Assembly: GCF_009829945.1 (NCBI RefSeq)
Contig: NZ_SZZT01000003.1
Coordinates: 1 to 64,000, forward strand
DNA length: 64,000 nt
Reading direction: 5' to 3'
Source of the DNA: Pantoea sp. SoEX
GTDB lineage: Bacteria > Pseudomonadota > Gammaproteobacteria > Enterobacterales > Enterobacteriaceae
Shown: positions 40,373 to 54,750 of the stretch, piece by piece
Position numbering within the stretch: the first letter of the stretch is position 1
How the letters are laid out: every line of letters begins with the position of its first letter
Notes under the pieces: generated by a model
Databases searched by the model: none
Seen by the model: the letters and a program-made list of their open reading frames with translations, nothing else
What the model was told of the DNA's origin: nothing
Made by a program: the position numbers and the translations under genes

Positions 40373-42937
40373 ATGAATCATCAAGATAATATCAAAATAT
40401 TAAATCCTATAATAGTTCCATTACAAGGAAGTAGTCTTATTGAAGCTTCAGCAGGAACTGGTAAAACTTTCACTATTAGTTTACTATATTTAAGATTAAT
40501 ATTAGGATTAAAAAATAAAGATGAATGCCCTAGACGACCTTTATCTGTTGAAGAAATTCTAGTAGTAACTTTTACTGAAGTTGCTACAAATGAATTACGA
40601 AAACGTATAATAGATGATATACATCAATTACGTCTAAGTTGTATGCGAGGAAAAAGCTGTAATAATATGCATCAATCATTACTAGAACAAATTGATGACA
40701 CTCAAAAAGCCATAGAAATATTATTGCGTGCAGAATCAAACATATCTAATGCAACTATTTATACTATACATAGTTTTTGTAGAAAAGTTCTTAAGGTTTT
40801 TAACTGTGAATTTAACATATCATTAAAAAATGAAATAATACATGATGAATACAACTTATTAAAGAAGATTACTTTTAAATTTTGGAACAATAAATGTTGT
40901 TCAATGTCATTAGATTTAGGACGTATTATTATAAATGAATGGAAAAACGCCGAAGATTTTTTATCTACTTTATATCCTATATTTAAAAATAAATATATAC
41001 AAAGTACTGATGACTTATATTACCATAGTAATAATTTAGAATTACAACATATTGAAAATTTAACTTATATTAATTCAATAAAAAACGTATGGAAAATGTT
41101 TTACAAGGATATGTTGATATATATAAATTCCGTTAATATTAACAAACATATTTATAACATTAAGAATTTAAACAATTGGATTGATAAAATAACAATATGG
41201 GCTAATAGTATTACTTATGATTATGAAATACCTAAAGAATTAACAAAATTTAGACAATCTGTAATCGAAAAAAATATAATTGGTTCTTTTACTAAACATA
41301 TATTATTTGAACATATAGATAACTTTTTATCTTTAGATCTATCATTAAGAAATATTTTTATTAAAGAAGCGTTTATTAAAATAAGTAGTGATTTAAAAAA
41401 AGAAAAAAATTTACACGGATTACTCAGTTTCGATGATTTATTATATTTTTTAGATAAAGCTTTAAAGAAATCAGATGGCGATTTATTAGCAAATAAGATT
41501 AGAAACTATTTTCCAGTGTTATTAATTGACGAATTTCAAGATATTGATCCACAACAATATCGAATATTTCATAAAATTTATCTAAATCAACCAAAAAATA
41601 TATTAATCATAATAGGAGATCCTAAACAAGCAATTTATGCTTTTCGTGGTGCTGATATATACACATATCTTAATATGCGTGATAATATTAAAAATGTTTA
41701 TACTTTAGAAATAAACTGGCGTTCATCACCAGAAATGATTGAAAGTGTTAATTGCTTATTCTCACAGAAAAAATTACCGTTTATCTCTAATAAAATTTCT
41801 TTTAATCCTGTGAAACCTACCATTCATAATAAAACATTAAAATTTATTCTTAATAAAAAAAAATATCCTGCTATGCGTTTTTGGATCCATCCTGTTGATA
41901 AAATTAATATAATTAATTTCGAACAAGATATTGCTAAACAATGTGCATCTAACGTAAAAAATTGGCTCATATCTGCAAATAAAAAACAAGCTTACTTAGT
42001 AAAAAATGATGAATTATATGTATTACAGCCTAGTGATATTGCAATTCTAGTCCGTAATCGTCGCGAGGCTAATATAATTAGCAATGCACTTAATTTGTTT
42101 AAGATTTCATCTGTTTATCTTTCTGATTTTAATAGTGTTTATAATACAATAGAAGCGCAAGAACTATTTTATCTGTTAAAAGCAATACAATATCCTACAC
42201 AAAAGAGATGGATTTGTACTGCGTTAGCTACTTCTATTTTTTTTATAGAATCAGCTTACATTGAATCATTATCAACAAACGATACAAGAATAAATATTTG
42301 GATAAATCAATTTTCTACGTGGAAATTATTGTGGCATAAATATGGTTTATTACACATGATACGCACCATAATATCAAATAATATTATGATTTTAGATCAT
42401 TCTAAATGTAAATTAACTAATTTAGTACATTTATGTGAATTACTGCAAGTAGAATATATTAAATCGACTGGTCCAAACCAATTATTAAATTTTTTTTTAA
42501 ACCAAATTAAAAATCCAGATAATCACGATATCAATCAACAAATACGTTTGGAAAAAGATTTAAATACCATCCGTATTATTACTATACATAAATCGAAAGG
42601 ATTACAATATCCCTTAATATGGTTACCTTTTGCAGTCAATTTTGCTGCTAATAATAAAAATTTATATTTTTTTAATAAAAATTTTAATCAAAAAGAACGA
42701 ATAGAAAGTATAATTAGTGAGGATATAAGACTTCTTTATGTTGCTGTTACTAGATCTATTTATCACTGTAGTATTGGTGTTTCTACTTTTACGAAAGGAA
42801 TCCACAAAGAGTCAACCGACCTATATAAAAGTGCTTTAGGTTATTTATTAAATTGTAATAAAGATGTTGATTTACAAACATTTATTAATTATATTAATAA
42901 GTTAAATATTATTGATATTAAATTAATAGATTTTTAA
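40373..42937 (+). CDS. recB: RecBCD subunit RecB, helicase only; C-terminal nuclease domain missing
   Basis: RecB is the 3'-5' motor and sole nuclease of RecBCD. The 854 residues (E. coli 1180) keep the whole superfamily 1 helicase core: motif I EASAGTGKTFT, II LLIDEFQDIDPQQY, III GDPKQAIYAFRGAD, IV INWRSS, V IHKSKGLQYPLIW and VI LLYVAVTRS. The ORF stops soon after the segment equivalent to E. coli HQSALGRLL. The linker and nuclease domain (E. coli about 930-1180, with the DYKSN motif) are absent, and the following 230 bp show no remnant. ptrA, between recC and recB in E. coli, and recD, after recB, are also missing. Confidence 0.95.
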   Translation: MNHQDNIKILNPIIVPLQGSSLIEASAGTGKTFTISLLYLRLILGLKNKDECPRRPLSVEEILVVTFTEVATNELRKRIIDDIHQLRLSCMRGKSCNNMHQSLLEQIDDTQKAIEILLRAESNISNATIYTIHSFCRKVLKVFNCEFNISLKNEIIHDEYNLLKKITFKFWNNKCCSMSLDLGRIIINEWKNAEDFLSTLYPIFKNKYIQSTDDLYYHSNNLELQHIENLTYINSIKNVWKMFYKDMLIYINSVNINKHIYNIKNLNNWIDKITIWANSITYDYEIPKELTKFRQSVIEKNIIGSFTKHILFEHIDNFLSLDLSLRNIFIKEAFIKISSDLKKEKNLHGLLSFDDLLYFLDKALKKSDGDLLANKIRNYFPVLLIDEFQDIDPQQYRIFHKIYLNQPKNILIIIGDPKQAIYAFRGADIYTYLNMRDNIKNVYTLEINWRSSPEMIESVNCLFSQKKLPFISNKISFNPVKPTIHNKTLKFILNKKKYPAMRFWIHPVDKINIINFEQDIAKQCASNVKNWLISANKKQAYLVKNDELYVLQPSDIAILVRNRREANIISNALNLFKISSVYLSDFNSVYNTIEAQELFYLLKAIQYPTQKRWICTALATSIFFIESAYIESLSTNDTRINIWINQFSTWKLLWHKYGLLHMIRTIISNNIMILDHSKCKLTNLVHLCELLQVEYIKSTGPNQLLNFFLNQIKNPDNHDINQQIRLEKDLNTIRIITIHKSKGLQYPLIWLPFAVNFAANNKNLYFFNKNFNQKERIESIISEDIRLLYVAVTRSIYHCSIGVSTFTKGIHKESTDLYKSALGYLLNCNKDVDLQTFINYINKLNIIDIKLIDF

Positions 42938-43169
42938 TTAAAATTTAATAATTATTTAAAAACTGACAAAAGCATTTAATAAAAAATGAAATTTTAAGTA
43001 ATATATTAATCACTATAAAATAAAAAGTAAAAAATGATATTTTAAAACATACATTAATTTTATTATTATTTGATAATATAAAACATAAGATTACAGCTAT
43101 AAAAATTTTTTAATTTCATAATGTATTTATTTTTTAATAAGATATATTATAATACAAAGCATATATTTT

Positions 43170-44501
43170 TTAATTTAAATCAGTAATAAGGATTCTAGAA
43201 CGTCTTTTATAATTGTAAATTTCTTTTTTTATTTTAGGTAAAAATTCAATACCTGCTGGTCTAAAACCACGTTCTTGAAACCAATGAATACTTCTAGTTG
43301 TTAAAACAAAAATTTTTTTTAATCCTATTTGACGAGCTTGTAATAGTATCTTTTGTAATAATATTTCACCACGAGATGAATTACGGTAGTCAGGATGAAC
43401 AGCTAAACAAGCCATTTCACCTATTTTATCTTCAATAAAAGGATATAACGCTACACAAGCAATAGTTAAATTATCTCTAGTAATTATTGTAAATTTATCT
43501 ATTTCTATTTCTAATTGCTCTCGGGATCTCCTAATTAAAATACCTTGCTGTTCTAAAGGATGAATTAATTCTAATATTCCACCAATATCATTAATTGTTG
43601 CTCTTTTTATCTGTTCAGATGATTCCATAACTATTTGTGTGCCTATACCATCACGTGAAAATAGTTCTTGTAGTAAAGCGCCATCTTCTTTATAACTAAT
43701 TAAGTGACAACGATACACTCCATTTCTACATGCTGTAACGGATCCTTGTAGAAAACGTACAGTATCTGATAAATGATAATTTTTAGTTTTTTGCATAATA
43801 TTTATATAATATTCTGCTTTTTTTGGAAGCAATTCAGAAATTATTTTTCCGGTGTTACTTATAACTCCTTGTTCAGAACAAAATCCAATCATTTTTTCTG
43901 CTTTCAGTTTAATAGCTAAGTATGTAGCAATTTCTTCGGAATTTAAATTGAAGCTTTCTCCAGTTACGGAAACTGCTACTGGTCCTAATAATACAATAGT
44001 GTGATTATCTAGCTGATAGTTAATTGCTTTTTCATCAATACGACGTATTTTACCACTATGACAATAATCCACCCCATCATCTATACCTAATGGTTGAGCA
44101 GTAATGAAATTACCACTAACAACATTAATATTAGCTCCTTGTAGTGGAGTATTGCTTAATGACATAGACAAAAGAGAAGTAATATCAAGTTGAAGACGAC
44201 CTGCTGTTTGTTTTACTATTTCAAGTGTTTTTTTATTGGTAATACGATTATATTTATAATATGTTGATTTTATTTTATTAATTGACATACATTCATCTAT
44301 TTGCGGACGTGCTCCGTATACTAGTACCAACCGAATTCCTAAGCTATGTATTAAACCTATATCATTAATAATATTATAAAAGTTATTGGTTGCAATAGCT
44401 TCACCACTTAGCATGATTACAAATATTTTTCCTCTATGAGCATTAATATATGGTACTATATGGCGGAAGCTGCGAATTAATTCATTGCTACTTTTTTTCA
44501 C
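43170..44501 (-). CDS. argA: N-acetylglutamate synthase
   Basis: ArgA acetylates glutamate with acetyl-CoA, the first committed step of arginine and ornithine synthesis. The 443 residues equal E. coli. The start is GTG at 44501, as in E. coli, with AAAGG a few bases upstream. The N-terminal amino-acid-kinase-like domain (about 1-290; [23 protein letters not shown]) is the arginine-sensing part. The C-terminal GNAT domain (about 295-443) has [14 protein letters not shown] as its acetyl-CoA loop. It lies after recB with recD deleted. Confidence 0.97.
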   Translation of the reverse strand: MKKSSNELIRSFRHIVPYINAHRGKIFVIMLSGEAIATNNFYNIINDIGLIHSLGIRLVLVYGARPQIDECMSINKIKSTYYKYNRITNKKTLEIVKQTAGRLQLDITSLLSMSLSNTPLQGANINVVSGNFITAQPLGIDDGVDYCHSGKIRRIDEKAINYQLDNHTIVLLGPVAVSVTGESFNLNSEEIATYLAIKLKAEKMIGFCSEQGVISNTGKIISELLPKKAEYYINIMQKTKNYHLSDTVRFLQGSVTACRNGVYRCHLISYKEDGALLQELFSRDGIGTQIVMESSEQIKRATINDIGGILELIHPLEQQGILIRRSREQLEIEIDKFTIITRDNLTIACVALYPFIEDKIGEMACLAVHPDYRNSSRGEILLQKILLQARQIGLKKIFVLTTRSIHWFQERGFRPAGIEFLPKIKKEIYNYKRRSRILITDLN

Positions 44502-44746
44502 ATATGACCTTTACTAAATTAATATATGTTTATGCATAAATATTATTGATTATTTTAAAGAAATAAAAAGAACTAATCTTATCAGATTAAGTGAAAAGGT
44601 GATTTGTAGTATTATTTTTATGCTAATTTTTGATATCATTCATTTAAAACTAGCATATTATAATCATGGAATAATATAGCTTATATACCATTTGATTATT
44701 CTATATAGATACATGCTAATAAATAATATAATAATTGTATTATCTG

Positions 44747-44823
<77 letters not shown>

Positions 44824-44840
44824 ATATATAATATATGTTA

Positions 44841-44869
44841 AGTATACTTAATATTGAATTTTATTGCAA
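44841..44869 (-). promoter_or_regulatory. Sigma-70 promoter of the initiator tRNA
   Basis: On the minus strand TTGCAA (44869-44864) is followed after exactly 17 bases by TATACT (44846-44841), close to the sigma-70 consensus with optimal spacing. The predicted start point lies about 10 bases upstream of the tRNA 5' end at 44823, which fits a tRNA gene. Confidence 0.75.
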
Positions 44870-44878
44870 ATTTTAATT

Positions 44879-44901
44879 TTTTAACAAAATTTTTGTTAAA
44901 A
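44879..44901. repeat. 11-bp inverted repeat upstream of the tRNA promoter
   Basis: TTTTAACAAAA (44879-44889) and its reverse complement (44891-44901) flank a single T. It lies between the queF stop and the tRNA promoter on the same strand, so it may end queF transcription. It carries only one G:C pair, and chance formation in AT-rich DNA is possible. Confidence 0.4.
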
Positions 44902-45031
44902 TTAATTATAAATAAAATACTGTAACTATTATATAATTATAAAAATAACATTTCAATACAATTAAAACTATTTTTTGTATTAATTATATATCTGATAATA
45001 TATTAAAATTAAATTTTTATAAATATACTTT

Positions 45032-45871
45032 TTATTGACGTACTAAACGTAAACAAACAGGAGAGAAAGGCACATTACTACGCCAAGGATTTATATCTAT
45101 ACCTCCTCGACGAGTATACCTTGCATATACTGTTAGTTTTTCAGGATGACAGAAACACAATATATCATTAAATATTCTTTCAACACAATGTTCATGAAAT
45201 TCATTTTGATTACGAAATGAAATTAAATAACGAAGAAGTAATTCATAGTTAATACTTGATCCTGTATAACTAATCATAATTGAACCCCAATCTGGATGAT
45301 TAGTAATAGGACAATTAGATTTAAATAAATGACTAATCAAAGTTTCCGTAACTATTTTATTGCTTGTTGAGTTTGATAAGTAATTTGGATTTACATAATA
45401 GTCGTCAATTTCTATGTCCTGTTCATCAATACAATAACCACTAAAATGATTTATGGATTGTACTTTAATTTCATTTAAACGAAATAATGATACGCAAACT
45501 TTACTTTCAGTACAAATGCTTAAATCACGTTCTAAAATTTCACGTATATCACTCCAGCTATTAAATTTGTTTTGATTAAAACTATGCATATATAATTTTA
45601 GACTTTTAGATTCTATTAAATTTTTGCTATTAGCATTAAATATTATTTTTCCTATACTTATCTGAGGTAATCCCTTATTATTTAACCAAGATAATTCATA
45701 TAGGGTCCAAATATCATTTCCAAAAAACGGGATAGTTTTGGAACACCAGCCAATATTTTTGCGATGTAAACTACGTGGTATTGATTTTAAAATGTCACTG
45801 CCATAATTTTTTTTAATAATATTGTTTCTTAACAAGATATTATTTGATATATTTTTTTTATATATAGACAT
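45032..45871 (-). CDS. queF: NADPH-dependent 7-cyano-7-deazaguanine reductase QueF
   Basis: QueF reduces preQ0 to preQ1 in queuosine synthesis. ATG 45871 has a CGGAA ribosome-binding element and gives 279 residues (E. coli 282). The two-domain T-fold shows [11 protein letters not shown] (the QueF motif binding the nucleobase), the catalytic cysteine in [13 protein letters not shown], and the C-terminal [15 protein letters not shown]. queE and queD lie 3-5 kb away, so three steps of the pathway are retained in the window. Confidence 0.96.
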   Translation of the reverse strand: MSIYKKNISNNILLRNNIIKKNYGSDILKSIPRSLHRKNIGWCSKTIPFFGNDIWTLYELSWLNNKGLPQISIGKIIFNANSKNLIESKSLKLYMHSFNQNKFNSWSDIREILERDLSICTESKVCVSLFRLNEIKVQSINHFSGYCIDEQDIEIDDYYVNPNYLSNSTSNKIVTETLISHLFKSNCPITNHPDWGSIMISYTGSSINYELLLRYLISFRNQNEFHEHCVERIFNDILCFCHPEKLTVYARYTRRGGIDINPWRSNVPFSPVCLRLVRQ

Positions 45872-47804
<1,933 letters not shown>

Positions 47805-47860
47805 GAAATATTTTTATTTTTTAAAACTATGGAATTTCTATATAATATTAAGGAATAATA

Positions 47861-49138
47861 ATGTCTAAAATTATAAAAACAATAGGTCGCGAAATTATAG
47901 ATTCACGTGGATATCCAACTATAGAAGCAGAAGTTCATTTAGAAAATGGTTCAGTGGGTATAGCTTCTGTACCATCAGGTGCTTCTACAGGATCAAGGGA
48001 AGCAATAGAATTACGTGATGGAGATCCATGTAGATTTTCAGGAAAAGGTGTTATTAAAGCTACTAATGTAATTAATGATATTATAAGCCAGTCAATAAAA
48101 AATAAAGATGCTAGAGATCAAGAAAATATTGATAATATCATGATTACTTTAGACGGTACTGAAAATAAATCTAATCTTGGTGCAAATTCTATTTTAGCTG
48201 TTTCATTGGCTAATGCTAAAGCTGCTGCTGTTTCAAAAAATCTATTGCTCTATGAACATATCGCTGAATTACATGGTACACCTAAAACATATTCTATGCC
48301 TCTACCTATGATCAATATAATTAATGGAGGAAAACATTCAGATAATAATGTTGATATACAAGAATTCATGATTCAACCTATTGGTGCAAAAAATATTAAA
48401 GAAGCTATTCGTATGAGTGCAGAAATATTTCATAATTTATCTATAGTACTTAGAAATAATGAAATGAGTACAAATGTAGGAGATGAAGGAGGATATGCAC
48501 CAAATTTAAAATCTAATACCGAAGCTTTAGACATTATAATTGAAGCTATAATAATGACTGGTTATGAATTAGGTACCGATATCACTTTAGCTATAGATTG
48601 TGCTGCCTCTGAATTTTATAGAAGAAATTTATACCATTTAAAAGGAGAAAATAAAACATTTACCTCAGAAAAATTTACTGATTTTTTAAGAGAACTAACT
48701 GAAAAATATCCAATTACTTCAATAGAAGATGGTTTAGATGAATCTGATTGGGATGGATTTGCTTATCAAACTAAAATTTTAGGAAAAACAATACAATTAG
48801 TTGGTGATGATTTATTTGTAACTAATACTAAAATTCTTAAAAAAGGCATAGATCAAGGAATTGCTAATTCCATATTAATAAAATACAATCAAATTGGTTC
48901 ACTAACAGAAACCTTGGCGGCCATTAAAATGGCAAAAAATGCTAATTATAAAACAATAATATCTCATCGTTCTGGAGAAACAGAGGATACTACAATAGCT
49001 GATTTAGCAGTAGGTACTGCAGCAGGTCAAATTAAAACAGGATCATTAAGTCGTTCAGAACGTGTAGCTAAGTATAACCAATTACTTCGTATAGAAGACA
49101 ATCTTAGTCATAAAATAACTTTTAATTATTTTAAGTAA
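47861..49138 (+). CDS. eno: Enolase
   Basis: Enolase converts 2-phosphoglycerate to phosphoenolpyruvate. The 425 residues (E. coli 432) have [11 protein letters not shown], the [15 protein letters not shown] loop, the Mg ligands in VGDDLFVTN and SIEDG, the catalytic LIKYNQIGS lysine and the [14 protein letters not shown] motif. It is slightly shorter at the C terminus. Since its N-terminal domain is complete, catalysis should be intact. The E. coli degradosome contact site on RNase E cannot be judged from this window. Confidence 0.98.
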   Translation: MSKIIKTIGREIIDSRGYPTIEAEVHLENGSVGIASVPSGASTGSREAIELRDGDPCRFSGKGVIKATNVINDIISQSIKNKDARDQENIDNIMITLDGTENKSNLGANSILAVSLANAKAAAVSKNLLLYEHIAELHGTPKTYSMPLPMINIINGGKHSDNNVDIQEFMIQPIGAKNIKEAIRMSAEIFHNLSIVLRNNEMSTNVGDEGGYAPNLKSNTEALDIIIEAIIMTGYELGTDITLAIDCAASEFYRRNLYHLKGENKTFTSEKFTDFLRELTEKYPITSIEDGLDESDWDGFAYQTKILGKTIQLVGDDLFVTNTKILKKGIDQGIANSILIKYNQIGSLTETLAAIKMAKNANYKTIISHRSGETEDTTIADLAVGTAAGQIKTGSLSRSERVAKYNQLLRIEDNLSHKITFNYFK

Positions 49139-49149
49139 ATGTATTTAAG

Positions 49150-49821
49150 ATGATTTATCCAATTAATGAAATATTTCATACTATACAGGGTGAAGGATTA
49201 TATACTGGTATTCCGGCTATTTTTATTCGTTTTCAGGGATGTCCAGTAAATTGCAGTTGGTGCGACACTAAATATACCTGGAAAAAATTAAAAAGTAGAA
49301 TTGGTTTATTAGAAGATATTTTATCTAAAAAAACAGAAAATAATATTTGGTGTTATTTAAGTTCTACATTTATAGTAAAGATAATTGAACGACAAAAATG
49401 GAATATAAATCATATAGTAATTACTGGTGGTGAACCGTCAATATATGATCTTCGTCCGTTGACTTTTGCCTTAGAAAAAGCCGGTTTTTTTTGTCAATTA
49501 GAAACAAGTGGTACTTATAAAATTTACTGTTCTGAGAAAACATGGGTAACTGTTTCACCAAAGATCAATGTAAATAAAGATTATCCGATATTATCACAAC
49601 CTTTATTCAGATCAGATGAAATAAAATATTTAGTAGAAAATGAAAATGATATTAATTTATTAGATTCAATTTTACTACAAGTTAACGATAATAAAAAACG
49701 TATTATTTCCTTACAACCTGTTAGTTGTAGTCAAATTGCAACTGATATTTGTATAAAAAATTGCATATCTCATAATTGGCATTTATCTATTCAAACACAT
49801 AAGTACTTAAGTATTAAATAA
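49150..49821 (+). CDS. queE: 7-carboxy-7-deazaguanine synthase QueE
   Basis: QueE is a radical SAM enzyme that contracts 6-carboxytetrahydropterin to the 7-deazaguanine core. The 223 residues equal E. coli. The 4Fe-4S motif CPVNCSWC (CxxxCxxC) lies at about residues 31-38, followed by DTKYTW, the SAM-binding ITGGEP motif and the C-terminal LSIQTHKYL. It starts 11 bp after eno and converges with queD. Confidence 0.96.
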   Translation: MIYPINEIFHTIQGEGLYTGIPAIFIRFQGCPVNCSWCDTKYTWKKLKSRIGLLEDILSKKTENNIWCYLSSTFIVKIIERQKWNINHIVITGGEPSIYDLRPLTFALEKAGFFCQLETSGTYKIYCSEKTWVTVSPKINVNKDYPILSQPLFRSDEIKYLVENENDINLLDSILLQVNDNKKRIISLQPVSCSQIATDICIKNCISHNWHLSIQTHKYLSIK

Positions 49822-49901
49822 TTTTAATTATAAATAATATATTGCCTACAAAAACTATAATTTCAATGTTTTTTATATGTTATTAACAATAATATTTCAT
49901 A

Positions 49902-50264
49902 TTATTTTCCTCTATATGTGCATCCACAGGTACATGTTTCTTGAATCGTTACTGCACTTAAAAAAGGCAAATTAGGTCTTAGTTGATTCCAAATCCATTG
50001 TGCTAAAATTTCACTAGTAGGATTTTCTAATCCCGGAATTTCATTAAGATAACTATGATCCAACCGATCATAAATTGGTTTAAATATTTCAGTTACTTCA
50101 GAAAAATCTATTAACCACCCAGTTTTTGGGTTTATTTCTCCGGTGATTTCTAATGTTACTAGAAATGAATGTCCATGCACCTTACTACATTTGTGGTTAG
50201 TTTTTACATAGGGCAAGAAATGTGCAGCTTCAAATTTAAATTTTTTGAATAATATCATCGGCAT
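49902..50264 (-). CDS. queD: 6-carboxy-5,6,7,8-tetrahydropterin synthase QueD
   Basis: QueD makes 6-carboxytetrahydropterin from dihydroneopterin triphosphate, upstream of QueE. The 120 residues (E. coli 121) keep the zinc histidines in FEAAHFLP and HGHSF, the catalytic cysteine in [10 protein letters not shown], the Asp-His pair in RLDHSYLN and the substrate Glu in ETCTCGC. It is divergent from cysJ, as in E. coli. Confidence 0.96.
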   Translation of the reverse strand: MPMILFKKFKFEAAHFLPYVKTNHKCSKVHGHSFLVTLEITGEINPKTGWLIDFSEVTEIFKPIYDRLDHSYLNEIPGLENPTSEILAQWIWNQLRPNLPFLSAVTIQETCTCGCTYRGK

Positions 50265-50492
50265 ATATAGTATTTATATTCATTTTGTTTTTTAATTAAA
50301 TTTTTAATAGATTATATATAAAAACTTCTATTTTTTGAAGCAAACATTAACAATAAATATTTTATTTTATTGTCTATTTAGTTATTTAATATATTTAAGG
50401 TTTATTTAATTATTAAATTATAATTTGCTAATTTTAACTTCAAAATATCAAATTTACAAATAAAATTACCAAATAGTGGCACTATTAATTAG

Positions 50493-52286
50493 ATGAACAA
50501 TTATGAAAGATTTTCTGATCTTAAAATTCCAATTAATTTGGAACAAGTAGATAAGTTGCATTCTATTATAAAAGATTTATCAGACGATCAATTATTATGG
50601 ATTTCAGGATACCTTTATGGTGTAGCTGACAAAAATATATCTACAAAAAAAAATATATCTATAAAAAAAGAAATACCTAAAATAACAATTTTATCTGCAT
50701 CACAAACAGGTAATGCTAGACGTTTAGCTCAGTGGTTTAATGAAAAACTTAAACTAGCTAAATTATCTACTAACTTAATTAATGCTAGCAACTATAAATT
50801 TAAAAAAATACATCAAGAGAAAATACTACTAATAATAATATCTACTCAAGGGGAAGGTGAACCTCCAGAAGAATCTATATCTCTGTATAAATATTTAATG
50901 TCAAAAAGAGCTCTGAAAATGAATAACACTTCATTTGCAGTATTTGGTTTAGGAGATTCATCATATGAATTTTTTAGCAAAGCTGGGAAAGATTTCGATA
51001 ATAGACTATCTGAATTAGGCGCAAAAAGATTAATAAATAGAGTTGATGCTGATATTGACTATGAAGATCAAATGCAAATTTGGTGTGACTCAATAATAAA
51101 AAAACTTAATAGTCATATAACTAACAAATCATCACTGGAACAACTTACAAAAAACGATAATAAAGGTTTTATAAATCATTACAATAAACAAAATCCGTTT
51201 AATGCTAATTGTTTGATAAATCAAAAGATAACTGGTAGAAATTCAGAGAAAGATATACGTCATATTGAAATTGATATAAGTAATTCTGATATATTGTATT
51301 ATCCAGGTGATGCAATTGGAGTATGGTATAAAAATAATAATAATCTAATTAGTGAAATATTACATTTAGTCGGTTTACAAGGTAATGAACCAATTAAAAT
51401 TAAAAATGATATTGTATTAATTAAAGATGCTTTAAAACATAATTTCGAACTAACAAAAAACAGCAATAGTATAGTAAAAAAATATGCTGCACTATCAAAA
51501 AATGAAAATTTACTTTCCATATCACATGATAAGAGTAAATTAAAGGAATATGCAAATTTTTATCCTATCGTTGATATGATTCGTTTGAATCCAATTAATT
51601 TATTGCCAGAACAATTAATTAGTTTATTGCGTCCTTTAACACCTAGATTATATTCTATATCTTCATCACAAGATGAAGTTGAAGATGAAATACATATTAC
51701 AGTTAGTATAGTTAATTTTAGTATTGAAAATTATTGTAGAGGTGGAGGAGCATCCACTTGGTTAGCTAATTGTATAGAAGGAGATCAAATAAGTTTATTT
51801 ATAGAGAAAAATGATATTTTTCGTTTACCGACAGATAAAACAATGCCAATAATTATGATTTGTACTGGTACTGGTATTGCTCCTTTTAGATCATTTATGC
51901 AACAGCGTGAATATGATAATGCTTCTGGTAAAAATTGGCTATTTTTTGGTAATCATTGTTTTACAGAAGATTTTTTATATCAACTTGAATTGCAAGAATA
52001 TGTAAAAAAAGGTGTTATTAATAAGATAAGTTTAGCATGGTCACGTGACCAATCTGAAAAAATTTATGTACAAGATAAAATTCGTAATAATGGAAAGGAT
52101 ATATGGAATTGGATTAATGAAGGAGCATATATTTATGTTTGCGGAGATGCTAACGGTATGGCAAAAGATGTTGAAAAAGCTCTAATAGAAGTTTTTTCTA
52201 AACAAGGTCATATGGAAGTTGAAAAAGCTGAATATTTCCTAAACGAGTTACGTGTTAAACAACGGTATAAAAGAGATGTTTACTAA
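50493..52286 (+). CDS. cysJ: Sulfite reductase flavoprotein subunit
   Basis: CysJ carries electrons from NADPH through FAD and FMN to CysI. The 597 residues (E. coli 599) show the flavodoxin-like FMN domain (about 65-200; [32 protein letters not shown]). The FAD-binding ferredoxin-reductase-like domain ([15 protein letters not shown]) and the NADPH domain ([30 protein letters not shown]) follow. Its TAA overlaps the cysI ATG by one base (TAATG), implying coupled translation. Confidence 0.97.
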   Translation: MNNYERFSDLKIPINLEQVDKLHSIIKDLSDDQLLWISGYLYGVADKNISTKKNISIKKEIPKITILSASQTGNARRLAQWFNEKLKLAKLSTNLINASNYKFKKIHQEKILLIIISTQGEGEPPEESISLYKYLMSKRALKMNNTSFAVFGLGDSSYEFFSKAGKDFDNRLSELGAKRLINRVDADIDYEDQMQIWCDSIIKKLNSHITNKSSLEQLTKNDNKGFINHYNKQNPFNANCLINQKITGRNSEKDIRHIEIDISNSDILYYPGDAIGVWYKNNNNLISEILHLVGLQGNEPIKIKNDIVLIKDALKHNFELTKNSNSIVKKYAALSKNENLLSISHDKSKLKEYANFYPIVDMIRLNPINLLPEQLISLLRPLTPRLYSISSSQDEVEDEIHITVSIVNFSIENYCRGGGASTWLANCIEGDQISLFIEKNDIFRLPTDKTMPIIMICTGTGIAPFRSFMQQREYDNASGKNWLFFGNHCFTEDFLYQLELQEYVKKGVINKISLAWSRDQSEKIYVQDKIRNNGKDIWNWINEGAYIYVCGDANGMAKDVEKALIEVFSKQGHMEVEKAEYFLNELRVKQRYKRDVY

Positions 52287-54001
52287 TGAATGAAAAATAT
52301 CAAACCAATGTTTTAGTTGTCAAAGGACAATTAGAAGATGCAGAACGTGTAAAAGAACAAAGTAACTACTTGCGTGGTACTATTATTCAAGATCTTGAAA
52401 ATGAAATTACCGGTGGTTTTACTGGAGATAATTTTTTACTGATTCGTTTTCATGGTATGTATCAGCAAGATAATAGAGATATTAGAATTGAACGCATGCG
52501 ACAAAAATTAGAACCATTATATTCTGTAATGTTACGCTGTAGATTACCAGGAGGTGTTATTACAACAGAACAATGGCTGAATATTGATAATTTTGCTAGT
52601 AATAAAACCACTTACGGTAGTATTCGTTTAACAAATCGTCAAACATTTCAATTTCATGGTATTCTTAAGAAGAATATCAAATCCACTCACAAAATGTTAC
52701 ATAAAATAGGTCTAGATTCATTGGCTACTGCTAATGATGTTAATCGTAATGTACTATGTACTTCTAACCCTCTTGAATCAACGCTACATCAAAAAGTTTA
52801 TAACTTAGCAAAAAGACTTTCTGATCATTTTTTACCGCGTACAAAAGCATATGAAGAAATTTGGTTAGATAAAAATATAAATATAAATACAGATATAGAA
52901 CCTATATTGGGTAAAACTTATCTACCACGCAAATTTAAAACTACAATTGTGATTCCTCCTCATAATGATGTTGATTTACATGCAAATGATCTTAATTTTA
53001 TATCTATTGTAAAAAATGGAGAATTAATCGGTTTTAATTTATTAATAGGAGGAGGTTTGTCTATAGAACATTGCAATAAAAAAACTTATCCTCGTACAGC
53101 TACTGATTTTGGTTTCTTCTCAATTGAAAAAATACTAGATGTTGCTACTGCGGTAATTACTATACAACGAGATTGGGGTAATCGTACCAATCGTAAAAAT
53201 GCTAAAACCAAGTATACATTAGAACGTGTAGGTATTGAAATTTTTAAAAAAGAAATAGAATTAAGATCCGGTATTAAATTACAACCCAGTATTCCTTATC
53301 AATTAAATACTAGAGGTGATCGTATTGGATGGATTAAAGGTATAGATAAAAAATGGCATTTAACATTATTTATTGAAAATGGACGTATAATAGATTATCC
53401 GAAATATCATTTAAAGAAAGGAATAGCTGAAATAGCAAAATTTCATCGAGGATATTTTCGTATCACAGCTAATCAAAATTTAATTATATCTGGAGTTGAA
53501 GAAAATAAAAAAACAAATATTGAATCCATTGCACTTAAATATGGTTTAATAAATAACATATCAGCACAAAGAAAAAATTCTATGGCTTGTGTTTCTTTCC
53601 CTACTTGTCCGTTGGCTATGGCAGAAGCTGAACGTTTTTTGCCAAACTTCATCACAAAAATAGAAAAGATAATGCAATCTAATGGTATAGGAGAAAAATA
53701 CATAATATTAAGAGTTACAGGTTGTCCTAATGGTTGTGGTAGAGCTATGTTAGCTGAAATTGGTTTAATAGGTAAAGGTATTGGACGTTATAACTTACAT
53801 ATAGGAGGTAACAGAATAGGCACAAGAATTGCTCGAATGTATCGTGAAAATATCAATGAAATTGAGATTATTTCTCACATTTCCGAATTGATAAAACATT
53901 GGTCAAAAGAAAGTTATAATGATGAAGATTTTGGTGATTTTGTAATAAGAGCTGGAATAATAAAACCAGTTTTAGATCCAGCTAGAGATTTTTGGGAATA
54001 A
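52286..54001 (+). CDS. cysI: Sulfite reductase hemoprotein subunit
   Basis: CysI reduces sulfite to sulfide with siroheme and a coupled 4Fe-4S cluster. The 571 residues (E. coli 570) include the cluster/siroheme cysteines in [14 protein letters not shown] preceded by MACVS, and in [13 protein letters not shown]. The conserved [12 protein letters not shown] and DVNRNVLC segments near the substrate site are present. Siroheme would come from CysG, encoded 1 kb downstream. Confidence 0.98.
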   Translation: MNEKYQTNVLVVKGQLEDAERVKEQSNYLRGTIIQDLENEITGGFTGDNFLLIRFHGMYQQDNRDIRIERMRQKLEPLYSVMLRCRLPGGVITTEQWLNIDNFASNKTTYGSIRLTNRQTFQFHGILKKNIKSTHKMLHKIGLDSLATANDVNRNVLCTSNPLESTLHQKVYNLAKRLSDHFLPRTKAYEEIWLDKNININTDIEPILGKTYLPRKFKTTIVIPPHNDVDLHANDLNFISIVKNGELIGFNLLIGGGLSIEHCNKKTYPRTATDFGFFSIEKILDVATAVITIQRDWGNRTNRKNAKTKYTLERVGIEIFKKEIELRSGIKLQPSIPYQLNTRGDRIGWIKGIDKKWHLTLFIENGRIIDYPKYHLKKGIAEIAKFHRGYFRITANQNLIISGVEENKKTNIESIALKYGLINNISAQRKNSMACVSFPTCPLAMAEAERFLPNFITKIEKIMQSNGIGEKYIILRVTGCPNGCGRAMLAEIGLIGKGIGRYNLHIGGNRIGTRIARMYRENINEIEIISHISELIKHWSKESYNDEDFGDFVIRAGIIKPVLDPARDFWE

Positions 54002-54006
54002 AAGAT

Positions 54007-54750
54007 ATGATTGCATTAAATTTTTCAGATTTTTCAATTTTTGAAACAATATCAAAATCAGAACAAGAAAAAATATTACTTGAAATAAATGTTCAGTTGG
54101 AATCTTATTCAGCAGAAGATAGAATTTCTTGGGCTTTAGAAAATTTACCTAGTGCTCATACTTTATCTTCTAGTTTTGGCATTCAAGCTTCTGTTTGTTT
54201 ACATTTAGTGACAAGTTTAAAGCCCGATATTCCAGTAATTTTAATAGATACTGGATATTTGTTTCCAGAAACTTATAGATTTATTGATGAATTAGTTAAT
54301 CAATTTAGTCTAAATTTATGTGTTTTTCGCCCTAAAATTTCTCCTGCATGGCAAGAAGCACGCTATGGAAAATTATGGCAACAAGGCATAAAAGGAATCA
54401 ATAAATATAACCAAATAAATAAAATAGATCCTATCAACTTTGCTTTTCAATCTCTAAATATAAAGAGTTGGTTTGCTGGTTTACGTCGTACTCAAGCTAT
54501 CAGTAGGTCTAATTTATCGGTATTAACAATGCAACGTAATATTTTTAAGATATTACCTATTATAGATTGGGATAATCATAAAATTTATAAATATTTGAAA
54601 AAACATAACTTAAAATACCATCCTTTATGGGATAAAGGCTACTTATCTTTAGGAGATATTCATACTACTAGCATTTGGAAACCAGGCATGAAAGAAGAAG
54701 ATACTCGTTTTTTTGGTATAAAACGTGAATGTGGAATTCATGAAAATTAA
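54007..54750 (+). CDS. cysH: Phosphoadenosine phosphosulfate reductase
   Basis: CysH reduces PAPS to sulfite with thioredoxin. ATG 54007, six bases after the cysI stop, gives 247 residues (E. coli 244); a TTG at 53992 inside cysI is less likely. Motifs are [10 protein letters not shown] (PP-loop), [21 protein letters not shown] and the catalytic C-terminal ECGIHEN. It lacks the extra cysteine pairs of Fe-S-containing APS reductases, so it is the PAPS-dependent type, consistent with cysC being kept. Confidence 0.97.
   Translation: MIALNFSDFSIFETISKSEQEKILLEINVQLESYSAEDRISWALENLPSAHTLSSSFGIQASVCLHLVTSLKPDIPVILIDTGYLFPETYRFIDELVNQFSLNLCVFRPKISPAWQEARYGKLWQQGIKGINKYNQINKIDPINFAFQSLNIKSWFAGLRRTQAISRSNLSVLTMQRNIFKILPIIDWDNHKIYKYLKKHNLKYHPLWDKGYLSLGDIHTTSIWKPGMKEEDTRFFGIKRECGIHEN

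Noticed and set aside
42938-43169. Remnant of recD or the RecB nuclease domain
   Set aside because: I read all frames of this 230-bp gap and saw only AT-rich noise, with no DYKSN-like or RecD helicase motif.
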